From contig JAKONM010000235.1 in assembly GCA_022701925.1 (NCBI GenBank), positions 1 through 8,632 on the forward strand: a DNA stretch of 8,632 bases, in the 5' to 3' direction. This DNA is from Microbacteriaceae bacterium (GTDB lineage: Bacteria; Actinomycetota; Actinomycetes; Actinomycetales; Microbacteriaceae). The notes under the pieces were generated by a model. That model did no database searches. It worked only from the letters and a program-made list of their open reading frames with translations, and was not told the DNA's origin. A program made the translations under genes and the position numbers. Each line of letters opens with the position of its first letter. Position 1 is the first letter of the stretch. This document shows, one piece after another, positions 1 through 5,906 of this stretch.

Positions 1-142
1 GGTCGAACTCCGCGGGCAGCAGGTCGGCCCTGCGCCGCACCCCGACGACGCGGTGCCCCGAGTCGAGGAAGCGCAGCCCCGCCTCGGTGCCCAGGTCTCC
101 GCAGCCGGCGATCAGGACGGTCCGGGGCGCGGAGTCGGGCAC
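1..142 (-). CDS. NAD(P)-binding oxidoreductase/epimerase, 5' end only
   Basis: Only the first 47 codons lie in the window; the gene runs leftward off the edge. From a GTG at 142-140 the protein starts MPDSAPRTVLIAGCGDLG and continues with an alpha helix and a second beta strand (HRVVGVRRR). This is a classic Rossmann nucleotide-binding start: beta strand VLIAGCG, the GxGxxG loop GCGDLG at about residues 13-18, then a basic segment after strand 2, which favours NADP over NAD. The pattern resembles the extended short-chain dehydrogenase group of YeeZ-like NAD-dependent epimerase/dehydratases, but the catalytic YxxxK region is outside the window, so the substrate cannot be named. No alternative ATG, GTG or TTG lies in frame for at least 30 codons upstream. 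It is divergent from the ROK gene, with 131 bases between the two start codons. Confidence 0.75.
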   Translation of the reverse strand, partial: MPDSAPRTVLIAGCGDLGTEAGLRFLDSGHRVVGVRRRADLLPAEFD

Positions 143-237
143 GTCGCCACCGTAGGGCCGCGGGCAGGGGCCGCACGTCCGACTTGCGGCCCTCCGCGGC
201 TCGATCCGCGCCCCGACCGGTGCACCCCGGACACGGA

Positions 238-249
238 GGACCGCGGTCC
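238..249. repeat. 12-bp perfect palindrome upstream of the ROK gene
   Basis: GGACCGCGGTCC reads the same on both strands. It lies 24 bases before the ROK start codon and just upstream of the putative -10 box, in the 131-base divergent intergenic region. The position would suit an operator for autoregulation, but a 12-bp GC palindrome can also arise by chance in DNA of this composition. Confidence 0.4.
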
Positions 250-261
250 GCGGGCCCTGGA

Positions 262-267
262 TATGGT
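262..267 (+). promoter_or_regulatory. Putative -10 box for a leaderless ROK transcript
   Basis: TATGGT fits the actinobacterial -10 pattern TAnnnT and ends 6 bases before the GTG at 274. Transcription would then begin at or within a base or two of the start codon. No Shine-Dalgarno-like sequence precedes the GTG, which agrees with leaderless translation, common in actinobacteria. No good -35 element is visible at the expected spacing. Confidence 0.4.
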
Positions 268-273
268 GAACGC

Positions 274-1491
274 GTGAACGAGCAGCGACGCCCGTCCGGC
301 AACCAGGCTTCACTCCGCGAAGCCAACAGGGCCAGGATCGTGCGCGCGCTGAAGGGCTACGGCGGGCTGACGCAGGTGGAGCTGGCCGGCGCGAGCGGGC
401 TCTCCCCCGCCACCGTCTCGAACATCGTGAAGGAGCTGTCGGAGTCCGGCGTGCTGCACACCTCCCCGTCCACGCGCAGCGGACGACGGGCTCAGCTGGT
501 GACCCTGGCGCACGACCTCGGCCTCGTCGTCGGGATCTCGATCACGCAGCGGCACCTGCGGGTCGCGCTGGCCGACCTGGGCGGATCGATCGTCGCCGAG
601 AAGCACATGCCGCTGGCCCGCGACCACCGCGCCGACAACGAGCTGGACAAGGCGGCCCTGCTCGTGTCCGACCTGCTGGAGTCGGTGGACGCCGCCCGCT
701 CGGAGCTGCTGGGCGTGGGGGTAGCCGTCGCCGCGCCCATCAACCGGCTCGGCATGGTCGCCGTCGGCGGCATCCTGCGGGGCTGGAACGGGGTGCGCAT
801 CGCGGCGACGCTCGAGCGGCGGCTGCAGGCGCCGGTGTGGGTCGACAACGCCTCGAACCTGGTCGCGGCGGCGGAGTGGCGCACCGGGGCGGGGCGGGGA
901 CGGCGCGACCTGGTCGCCATCGACGTGGGCGAGGGCATCGGCGCCGGTCTGATCTGCGCCGGCGTGCCGATCCGCGGCCACCGCGGCGCCGCCGGCGAGT
1001 TCGGCCACACACCCGTGATGCCGGGCGGCCCCCTGTGCCGGTGCGGCAACCGGGGCTGCCTGGAGGCGGTGGCCGGCGCCGGCGCGATCCTCGAGCGGCT
1101 GGGCGACCCGCGGGTAACCCGCGCCGCCGACCTGGTGTCGCGGGCGGTGGCCGGCGAGGACTCGGCGATCCGCGCGCTCGGCGACGCGGGCCGCTCCATC
1201 GGCCGTGCGGCGGCCGGGCTGTGCAACGTGCTGGACCCGGAGCGGGTGATCGTCACCGGCGACCTGGCCAGGGCGGGCGAGGTGCTGCTCGGCCCGATGC
1301 GCCACGCGCTCGAGGCCGGGCTGCTGATCCCGCAGAACGGCACGCCCGACCTGGTGGCCGGCCAACTGGGCGAGGAGGCGGCCGTCGCGGGCGCCGTGCT
1401 GCTGGCGATCGACCACGCCAAGGTGGGTTCGGAGGATCACGGAGCGGCAACGATCGGCGACACCGCCGGATCGCTTGCGTTCACAACTTGA
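274..1491 (+). CDS. ROK-family transcriptional repressor (XylR/NagC-like)
   Basis: This 405-aa protein is a sugar-responsive DNA-binding regulator of the ROK family. Residues about 20-78 form a MarR-like winged helix-turn-helix (GLTQVELAGASGLSPATVSN, then a wing with SGRRAQLV). Residues about 82-400 form the sugar-kinase-like domain. The family zinc site is intact: His245 in GEFGH and the CxCGxxxC cluster Cys255, Cys257 and Cys262, followed by LEA. Asp191 in VDNASN matches the sugar-binding/catalytic Asp position of ROK proteins. The N-terminal phosphate loop of ROK kinases (DxGGT type) is not recognisable (GISITQRHLRV), which argues for a regulator rather than a kinase. The GTG at 274 is preferred over the in-frame ATG at 184 because the 30 extra residues are low-complexity Arg/Pro/Gly and do not belong to the HTH fold. 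The gene lies 68 bases upstream of a xylF-like gene on the same strand, so a xylose or related aldose effector is likely but not shown. Confidence 0.9.
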   Translation: MNEQRRPSGNQASLREANRARIVRALKGYGGLTQVELAGASGLSPATVSNIVKELSESGVLHTSPSTRSGRRAQLVTLAHDLGLVVGISITQRHLRVALADLGGSIVAEKHMPLARDHRADNELDKAALLVSDLLESVDAARSELLGVGVAVAAPINRLGMVAVGGILRGWNGVRIAATLERRLQAPVWVDNASNLVAAAEWRTGAGRGRRDLVAIDVGEGIGAGLICAGVPIRGHRGAAGEFGHTPVMPGGPLCRCGNRGCLEAVAGAGAILERLGDPRVTRAADLVSRAVAGEDSAIRALGDAGRSIGRAAAGLCNVLDPERVIVTGDLARAGEVLLGPMRHALEAGLLIPQNGTPDLVAGQLGEEAAVAGAVLLAIDHAKVGSEDHGAATIGDTAGSLAFTT

Positions 1492-1519
1492 CGCCAAGAG
1501 CGCTGTAGACGAAAGTTTC
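1477..1519 (+). promoter_or_regulatory. Candidate promoter/operator region of the xylose-type ABC operon
   Basis: The 68-base gap and the end of the ROK gene hold several signals. TTGACG (1488-1493) is a good -35 match. Seventeen bases later, GAAAGT (1511-1516) would be a weak -10. GCGT-n10-ACGC (1477-1494) is an imperfect dyad around the -35. GAAAGTTTC (1511-1519) is a short perfect dyad with a one-base centre over the would-be -10. This is where a ROK repressor operator would be expected. The assignment rests on position and symmetry only; I cannot match it to a known ROK operator consensus. Confidence 0.35.
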
Positions 1520-1559
1520 CCGCGTCGCCAACGAGGGCGACCACAGCGGAGGACTTTCG

Positions 1560-2687
1560 ATGAAGACAGCCACCAAGCGGGTGCTCCTGAGCGGGGCGGC
1601 CGCCCTGCTCGCGGCCGGTTCGCTCGCCGCCTGCTCCAACGGGGCCGCGTCCAACGGGGGCGGCTCGACCGGCGCCAGCGCCAGTGCGGGCTCCTCGGAC
1701 AACGCCAAGATCGGGCTGCTCCTGCCCGACGCCGTGACCGCGCGCTACGAGAGCGCGGACCGTCCCTACTTCACCGCCGAGGTCAAGGCCAAGTGCCCCA
1801 GCTGCACGGTGCTTTACCAGAACGCGGCGGGCAGCGCCTCGACCCAGCAGCAGCAGGCCGAGGCCATGCTGAACCAGGGCGTCAAGGTGCTGGTGCTCGA
1901 CCCGTTCGACGGCGTCGCCGCGGCCTCCATCGTGAACGAGGCGAAGGCGAAGAACGTGCCCGTCGTCTCCTACGACCGCCTGATCGACTCCGGCGACCTG
2001 GCCGCGTACATCTCGTTCGACAACGAGAAGGTCGGCCAGCTGCAGGGCCAGGCCCTGGTCGACAAGCTGAAGCAGGACGGCGTGAAGTCGGGCTCGGGCA
2101 TCGTCATGATCGACGGCTCCCCGACCGACAACAACGCGACCTATTTCAAGAAGGGCGCGCACTCCGTCATCGACAGCAGCGGCTACAAGGTGCTCGGCGA
2201 GTACGACACCCCCGGATGGGACCCGGCCAAGGCCGGCAGCTGGGCCTCCAGCAACATCCCGAAGATCGGGCTGTCGAAGATCACGGGCGTCTACGCGGCG
2301 AACGACGACACCGCCGGCGCCGTCATCTCGGCCCTGAAGACCGCGGGCGCGAACCCGATCCCGCCGACGACCGGGCAGGACGCCTCCCTCGCCGGGATCC
2401 AGCGCATCCTCGCCGGCACGCAGTACATGACGGTCTACAAGGCCTTCAAGCCGGAGGCGAACCAGGCCGCGGACATCGCGGTGCAGCTGGCCAAGGGCGA
2501 GAAGCCGAACCTGACCGCGACGGCGCAGACCGCGAGCGGCAAGTCGGCGCCCGCCGTGCTGCTGACCCCGGTCGCGGTGACGATCGACAACATCAACGAC
2601 ACCGTCATCAAGGACGGCCTGTACACCAAGGCGCAGGTCTGCACCAGCGCCTACGCGGACGCGTGCAAGAAGGCCGGGATCGAGTAG
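1560..2687 (+). CDS. xylF: Xylose-type ABC transporter substrate-binding lipoprotein
   Basis: This 375-aa extracellular sugar-binding lipoprotein delivers its ligand to the ABC permease encoded downstream. A strong ribosome site, GGAGGA (1548-1553), sits 6 bases before the ATG. The signal peptide has KR near the N-terminus, a hydrophobic core and the lipobox LAAC with lipidated Cys25, followed by a Ser/Gly/Ala-rich linker to about residue 48. The rest is a type I periplasmic-binding fold very like E. coli XylF: SYDRLI (138-142), ISFDNEKVGQLQ (151-162), GSPTDNN (186-192), W220, AANDDTAG (246-253), TGQDASLAGI (271-280), the motif TQYMTVYK (287-294) and NDTVIKDG (346-353). From my recollection of the XylF structure, the xylose contacts corresponding to D90, R91, N137, W169, N196, D222 and K242 all have counterparts. 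The position of R142 appears to be Lys (FKKG instead of FRAG). Two Cys pairs (CPSC at 79-82, and 361 with 369) could form disulfides. D-xylose is the likeliest ligand, but another aldose is possible. Confidence 0.92.
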   Translation: MKTATKRVLLSGAAALLAAGSLAACSNGAASNGGGSTGASASAGSSDNAKIGLLLPDAVTARYESADRPYFTAEVKAKCPSCTVLYQNAAGSASTQQQQAEAMLNQGVKVLVLDPFDGVAAASIVNEAKAKNVPVVSYDRLIDSGDLAAYISFDNEKVGQLQGQALVDKLKQDGVKSGSGIVMIDGSPTDNNATYFKKGAHSVIDSSGYKVLGEYDTPGWDPAKAGSWASSNIPKIGLSKITGVYAANDDTAGAVISALKTAGANPIPPTTGQDASLAGIQRILAGTQYMTVYKAFKPEANQAADIAVQLAKGEKPNLTATAQTASGKSAPAVLLTPVAVTIDNINDTVIKDGLYTKAQVCTSAYADACKKAGIE

Positions 2688-2713
2688 ACCGGACCCCGGC
2701 GACCCGCCCACGC

Positions 2714-2731
2714 GGCCGCGCGATCGCGGCC
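2714..2731 (+). repeat. Intercistronic stem-loop between xylF and the ATPase gene
   Basis: GGCCGCG-CGAT-CGCGGCC is a perfect 7-bp, all-GC stem with a 4-base loop in the 68-base gap after the binding-protein stop. No U-tract follows. In binding-protein-dependent transport operons such hairpins often protect the upstream mRNA or partly terminate, giving more binding protein than membrane components. That role is inferred from position here. Confidence 0.45.
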
Positions 2732-2755
2732 CCCCGAACGGTTCAAGGAGGCATC

Positions 2756-3574
2756 GTGACGCTCATCGAGGACGTCGACGAGCGCGGGACGGCGGGCGTC
2801 GGCCCGGTCATGTCGCTGCGCAGCATCACCAAGCGCTTCGGCGCGGTCCAGGCCCTGTCGGGCATCGACCTGGACATCAACGCGGGCGAGGTCGTCGCCC
2901 TGGTCGGCGACAACGGCGCCGGCAAGTCGACCTTCGTGAAGATCCTCGCCGGCGTGTACACGCCCGACGAGGGCGAGATCACCTTCGACGGGCAGCCCGT
3001 CGTGATCCCGTCGCCGGGCGCCGCGCAGGCCCTCGGCATCTCGTCGGTCTTCCAGGACCTGGCGCTGGCCGACAACCTGGACGTGGTCGCGAACCTCTTC
3101 CTCGGCAGGGAGATCTCGCACGGCCCCCTCGACGAGGAGGAGATGGAGCGGCGCTCGTGGGAGCTGCTGCGGCAGCTGTCGGCCCGCATCCCGTCGGTGC
3201 GCATCCCCATCGCCTCGCTCTCGGGCGGCCAGCGGCAGACCGTCGCGATCGCCCGCTCGCTGATCGGCGACCCGAAGGTCGTCATCCTGGACGAGCCGAC
3301 CGCGGCGCTGGGCGTCGCGCAGACGGCCGAGGTGCTGAACCTGGTCGAGCGGCTGCGCGAGCGCGGCCTGGGGGTCGTGCTGATCAGCCACAACCTGGCC
3401 GACGTGCAGGCCGTCGCGGACCGCGTCGCGGTGCTGCGGCTGGGCCGCAACAACGGCACCTTCCGCGTGGCGGACGTGTCCTACGAGGAGATCATCGCGG
3501 CGATCACCGGCGCGACGGACAACGCCGTCACCCGTCGTGCCACCGCCCGCACCGCGAAGGAGCAGCCCGAATGA
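2756..3574 (+). CDS. Sugar ABC transporter ATP-binding protein, single cassette
   Basis: This 272-aa ATPase powers the adjacent sugar permease. The start is GTG at 2756, 4 bases after AAGGAGG (2745-2751); the preceding open frame only shadows xylF. All ABC motifs are present: Walker A GDNGAGKS (51-58), Q-loop VFQD (98-101), signature LSGGQ (155-159), Walker B VVILDE (175-180), a D-loop region reading ALGVAQT, and switch His212 in SHN. The PTAALGVAQT signature is typical of the carbohydrate-uptake CUT2-type ATPases. E. coli XylG is about 513 aa with two fused cassettes, while this protein has one, so a homodimer is expected. The C-terminal tail (RRATARTAKEQPE) is short and basic, without a regulatory domain. 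It overlaps the permease start by ATGA, which implies translational coupling. The symbol xylG is avoided because of the half-size architecture. Confidence 0.9.
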   Translation: MTLIEDVDERGTAGVGPVMSLRSITKRFGAVQALSGIDLDINAGEVVALVGDNGAGKSTFVKILAGVYTPDEGEITFDGQPVVIPSPGAAQALGISSVFQDLALADNLDVVANLFLGREISHGPLDEEEMERRSWELLRQLSARIPSVRIPIASLSGGQRQTVAIARSLIGDPKVVILDEPTAALGVAQTAEVLNLVERLRERGLGVVLISHNLADVQAVADRVAVLRLGRNNGTFRVADVSYEEIIAAITGATDNAVTRRATARTAKEQPE

Positions 3575-4839
3575 GCACCAAGGAGACGGTCGCGCCGGCG
3601 ACCGGCGTCACCGCGGCGGCGGCGGACCTGCAGGACGAGCGCCTTCTTCGCGACGAGGGCCTCGCCGGGGCCGCGAAGGCCTTCGGTCGCCGCGTGCGCG
3701 CCGGCGACCTGGGCTCGCTGCCGGTGATCGTGGGCCTGGTCGTGATCTGGGGCATCTTCTCGGTGCTCAGCCCGACCTTCCTGTCGGCCGCCAGCCTGGC
3801 CGACCTGCTGCGGCAGATCGCCGCCGTCGGCCCGATCTCGATCGGGATCGTGCTGGTGCTGCTGCTCGGCGAGATCGACCTGTCGGTCGGTTCGGTCAGC
3901 GGGCTGGCCGCGGCGATCCTCGGCGTGTGCTTCACCACGCTGGGTCTACCGCTGATCCCGGTGATCCTGCTGGCGCTGGGCGCCGGCGCGGCCATCGGCC
4001 TGCTCTACGGCCTGCTGTTCACGCGGTTCGGCGTACCGAGCTTCGTCATCACCCTGGCGGGGCTGCTGGCGTTCCTCGGCCTGCAGCTGCTGGTGCTGGG
4101 GCCGCTGGGGTCGATCAACATCGACTTCAACTCCCCCATCGTCCAGTTCGTCACCGTGGCGTTCCTCCCGCCGTGGGCCGTGTACCTGCTGTCGGTCGTC
4201 GCTGCGGGAGGCCTGCTGCTGAGCGATCTGCGCCGCCGCGCACGCCGACGTCGCAACGGGCTGTCGGTGGGCGCGCTGTCGCTGACGGTGATCAAGTCCG
4301 TCGCCCTGCTGGTGGGGCTGCTGGCCGCGGCCGCCTACCTGGCGACCGACTCGGGCACGATCGCGTCGTTCGTGTTCTTCGTCGTGCTGATCGTGGTGAT
4401 GCAGTTCTTCACCACGCGCACGAGGTGGGGCCGCTCGATCTACGCGATCGGCGGCAACGTCGAGGCCGCGCGCCGCGCCGGCATCAAGGTGAACCGCGTC
4501 TACATCTCCGTGTTCGTGCTGTGCTCGGTGTTCGCCGTCATCGGCGGCCTGCTGTCGGCGTCGCTGATCAGCTCGGCGGCGCAGTCCTCCGGCACCGGCG
4601 ACGTGAACCTGAACGCGATCGCGGCGGCCGTGATCGGCGGCACCAGCCTGTTCGGCGGCCGCGGCAGCATCTGGTCGGCGCTGCTCGGCATCTTCGTGAT
4701 CGTGTCGATCACCAGCGGGCTGAACCTGCTGGGCTTCGACCCGTCCATCCGCTTCATGATCACCGGTGCGGTGCTGCTGCTGGCCGTGATCGTGGACTCC
4801 CTGTCGCGTCGCTCCCGCGCCAGCCACGGGGCCGCCTGA
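3571..4839 (+). CDS. xylH: Sugar ABC transporter permease, XylH type
   Basis: This 422-aa multi-spanning permease of the BPD_transp_2 (RbsC/XylH) family forms the membrane channel for the sugar. AAGGAG (3557-3562), inside the upstream gene, lies 8 bases before the ATG, and ATGA overlaps the ATPase stop. About 55 hydrophilic residues precede the first helix (LPVIVGLVVIWGIFSVL). Family hallmarks are GEIDLSVGSVSGLAAAI in the first third, PSFVITLAGLLAFLGLQLL, the cytoplasmic segment YAIGGNVEAARRAGIKVNRVYI (about 290-311), and AAAVIGGTSLFGGRGSIWSALLG near the C-terminus. The GGN-EAARRAGI stretch is the family's coupling helix that contacts the ATPase. An Arg-rich loop (RRRARRRRNG, about residues 219-228) between central helices is also seen in XylH proteins. 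It is the last gene of the unit, 17 bases before a strong hairpin. Substrate assignment relies on the XylF-like partner. Confidence 0.9.
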   Translation: MSTKETVAPATGVTAAAADLQDERLLRDEGLAGAAKAFGRRVRAGDLGSLPVIVGLVVIWGIFSVLSPTFLSAASLADLLRQIAAVGPISIGIVLVLLLGEIDLSVGSVSGLAAAILGVCFTTLGLPLIPVILLALGAGAAIGLLYGLLFTRFGVPSFVITLAGLLAFLGLQLLVLGPLGSINIDFNSPIVQFVTVAFLPPWAVYLLSVVAAGGLLLSDLRRRARRRRNGLSVGALSLTVIKSVALLVGLLAAAAYLATDSGTIASFVFFVVLIVVMQFFTTRTRWGRSIYAIGGNVEAARRAGIKVNRVYISVFVLCSVFAVIGGLLSASLISSAAQSSGTGDVNLNAIAAAVIGGTSLFGGRGSIWSALLGIFVIVSITSGLNLLGFDPSIRFMITGAVLLLAVIVDSLSRRSRASHGAA

Positions 4840-4856
4840 CCGGTCGGCGGCAGCGG

Positions 4857-4893
4857 GGAGGGGCCGGCACCGGTGGACGGTGCCGGCCCCTCC
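4857..4893 (+). terminator. Strong hairpin terminator after the sugar transporter operon
   Basis: A perfect 16-bp inverted repeat (arms 4857-4872 and 4878-4893) has a 5-base loop, GTGGA, and begins 17 bases past the xylH stop. The arms are nearly all GC. No T-run follows on either strand, so it would be a U-less terminator of the kind often proposed in actinobacteria, or a 3' stability element. Confidence 0.8.
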
Positions 4894-5388
4894 ACGCGAT
4901 CGGAGCCGACGGCGGCGGAAGACCGTCGCCAACGTGGCGGCCGCAGTTCTGGTCCTCACCGAGGCGGTCTCCGCAGTGATCCGTGCTGTCGACGCTGCGG
5001 CGCTGGCACGGATCCGAGCAGTCCTCGACGCCCGCTCGCTCACCTGCAGGAACCCGGCCGACGTCGCTGCGGCTTGAAGCCGGCCACGAGGTCCGACCCT
5101 CGCACTTCCCTGGACCTGCGCCATCCGGGTGGGCATCGCGGGGAGGAGGTCGGAAACGGTCGTCACCGACCGACGAGCGCCGCCGTCTCACTGCTGTCGT
5201 CGTTGCAGCGTTGTGCAGCGGAGGCGCTGAGACAGGTCCTGGGATCAGCCCGCGGGGGTGCGGACCCGGCTGCGTCGCAGAACTCTGCTCGCGGAACGGT
5301 GTCATCCGACGCCGAGGAGGCGGAAGGCGACGATGGACGCTCAGAGTCGCGCTGCGGATCGAGGGCGTTCTTCAAGGAGTGCTGGACA
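4894..5388. other. About 500 bases without a convincing gene
   Basis: No recognisable gene lies here. The most coding-like piece is a plus frame ending at the TGA 5075-5077. From a possible GTG at 4934 it would encode a 47-aa Ala/Val-rich helical peptide (VAAAVLVLTEAVSAVI near its start). By hand count, GC at codon positions 1/2/3 is about 77/52/79 percent, which is compatible with coding or a gene remnant, but there is no ribosome site and no family I recognise. From 5078 to 5388 all frames give Arg/Ser/Pro/Gly-rich sequence without domains. It contains one inverted repeat (4978-5014). The stretch may be decayed coding sequence plus the promoter region of the S4 gene. Confidence 0.5.
4978..5014. 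repeat. 9-bp inverted repeat with 19-base loop
   Basis: GATCCGTGC (4978-4986) and GCACGGATC (5006-5014) are perfect reverse complements, extended inward by two possible G-T pairs. In DNA this GC-rich and of this length, a 9-bp arm pair can occur by chance. No T-run or gene end makes it a terminator. Confidence 0.3.
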
Positions 5389-5415
5389 ATGCCACGCGTG
5401 CGTGAGAAGTCGTGA
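5389..5415 (+). CDS. Putative 8-codon leader peptide overlapping the S4 gene
   Basis: ATG at 5389 follows an excellent Shine-Dalgarno, AAGGAG (5374-5379), by 9 bases and opens an ORF MPRVREKS. Its TGA (5413-5415) overlaps the GTG of the S4 protein gene as GTGA. The S4 GTG has only a weak site of its own (GAGAAG, 5404-5409, 2 bases away), so translation may reach it by re-initiation after the leader. A leader peptide for translational coupling is the inference. A frameshift that detached the real N-terminus from the S4 gene is the alternative. Confidence 0.4.
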   Translation: MPRVREKS

Positions 5416-5624
5416 CCAGGCGAACAGTTCCGATCCGCGACGACTCCATCCGGCTGGGTCAGTTCTTGAAGCTTGCCGACCTGATCGACCAGGGCTCGGA
5501 CGCCCGGCAGGCGATCATCAACGGCCAGGTGCGCGTGAACGGAGAGGTTGAACGTCGGCGCGGCAGACAGCTGACCCACGGCGACGAGGTCGAGGTACGC
5601 GGCGAGTTCGTCGCGGTGGGCTGA
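5412..5624 (+). CDS. S4-domain RNA-binding protein (YbcJ/YaaA-like)
   Basis: This 70-aa protein consists almost entirely of one S4 domain, the small RNA-binding fold shared by ribosomal protein S4, tyrosyl-tRNA synthetase and pseudouridine synthases. The core runs from IRLGQFLKLADLID (13-26) through ARQAIINGQVRVNGEVERRR (31-50) and GRQLTHGDEVEV (51-62). The pattern, a helix with a basic face followed by GxVxVNGxxExRRGRxLxxGDxV, is the typical motif. Length matches stand-alone S4 proteins such as YbcJ and YaaA, which bind structured RNA; the exact target cannot be told. The start is GTG at 5412. No in-frame ATG is close, and the beginning TRRTVPIRDDSIRLGQ fits family N-termini. It appears to be transcribed alone or with the leader ORF; downstream sequence shows no clear partner. 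Confidence 0.85.
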   Translation: MTRRTVPIRDDSIRLGQFLKLADLIDQGSDARQAIINGQVRVNGEVERRRGRQLTHGDEVEVRGEFVAVG

Positions 5625-5906
5625 GAGGCCGAGGTCGACGCGCCGACGAGGCGCGGTGCCGCCCCGGATGAACACGAGGTTCTCGCCGAACGCGACGGCC
5701 TTCGAGTCCCGCTTGCTGAGCACCGGCCCGGACGACACCTCCCCCGCCGCCTGCCCGATGCTCCCCGCTGACTCCGACGCCTTCGGGCGTTCGTGCTCGT
5801 CCTCCTCGCCGGCGTCATCGCACTCCTCGCAGCAGGGGCGCTCCGCATGAAGAGGGCACCGATGCCCTGAGCGTCACCGCCTCGCTGATCTGGTCCTGTT
5901 CAAGGC
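5625..5906. other. Ambiguous stretch with coding-like periodicity on the minus strand
   Basis: This 282-base gap holds no confident gene. Hand counts over 5625-5768 in the minus frame set by triplet 5769-5771 give GC of about 75/58/96 percent at positions 1/2/3, the profile of a high-GC gene. That frame stays open from a TGA at 5876-5874 down through the S4 gene. It reads VLSKRDSKAVAFGENLVFIR from the GTG at 5725-5723; a second GTG at 5738-5736 is also possible, with GGGGGAG just upstream. I do not recognise it. The end must lie inside or before the S4 gene, so it is either a small unrecognised gene, a remnant, or an accident of composition. On the plus strand the same DNA encodes a short hydrophobic ORF (5793-5870). 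Confidence 0.35.
5793..5870 (+). CDS. Possible 25-aa hydrophobic microprotein or remnant
   Basis: From GTG at 5793 the peptide reads MLVLLAGVIALLAAGALRMK and ends RAPMP: one transmembrane helix followed by basic residues. An in-frame TGA lies 24 bases upstream (5769-5771), so the ORF cannot be longer than 33 codons. No ribosome site is visible. The segment GVIALLA resembles GVIALIA in the microprotein encoded 37 bases downstream, but the FHGDW motif is absent. It could be a decayed copy, a separate small membrane protein, or chance. Confidence 0.2.
   Translation: MLVLLAGVIALLAAGALRMKRAPMP

Noticed and set aside
184..273. N-terminal extension of the ROK protein from the ATG at 184
   Set aside because: The added 30 residues are Arg/Pro/Gly-rich and lack homology to the family, and a -10-like box lies just before the GTG at 274.
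310..1497. Long minus-strand open frame opposite the ROK gene
   Set aside because: It encodes Arg/Gly/Ala/His-rich sequence without any domain, while the plus strand has intact HTH and zinc motifs. It is an antisense artefact of high GC content.
1437..2711. Minus-strand open frame of over 400 codons opposite xylF
   Set aside because: Its composition is Arg/Gly/Val/Leu repeats with no recognisable fold, and the plus-strand XylF similarity is decisive.
3946..5166. Minus-strand open frame opposite xylH and the region after it
   Set aside because: Gln/Arg/Ala-rich sequence mirrors the hydrophobic permease codons. No motif or ribosome site supports it.
5163..5738. Full-length 191-codon minus-strand gene crossing the S4 gene
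   Set aside because: The S4 domain on the plus strand is clear, so a real minus gene could at most occupy the part right of 5625. That part is reported separately as ambiguous.
5798..5865. Cys/His cluster on the minus strand (CPLHAERPCCEECD) resembling a zinc finger
   Set aside because: It is the antisense of a hydrophobic Leu/Ala/Val stretch, has no start codon upstream before a TGA at 5876-5874, and the Cys spacing fits no zinc family I know.
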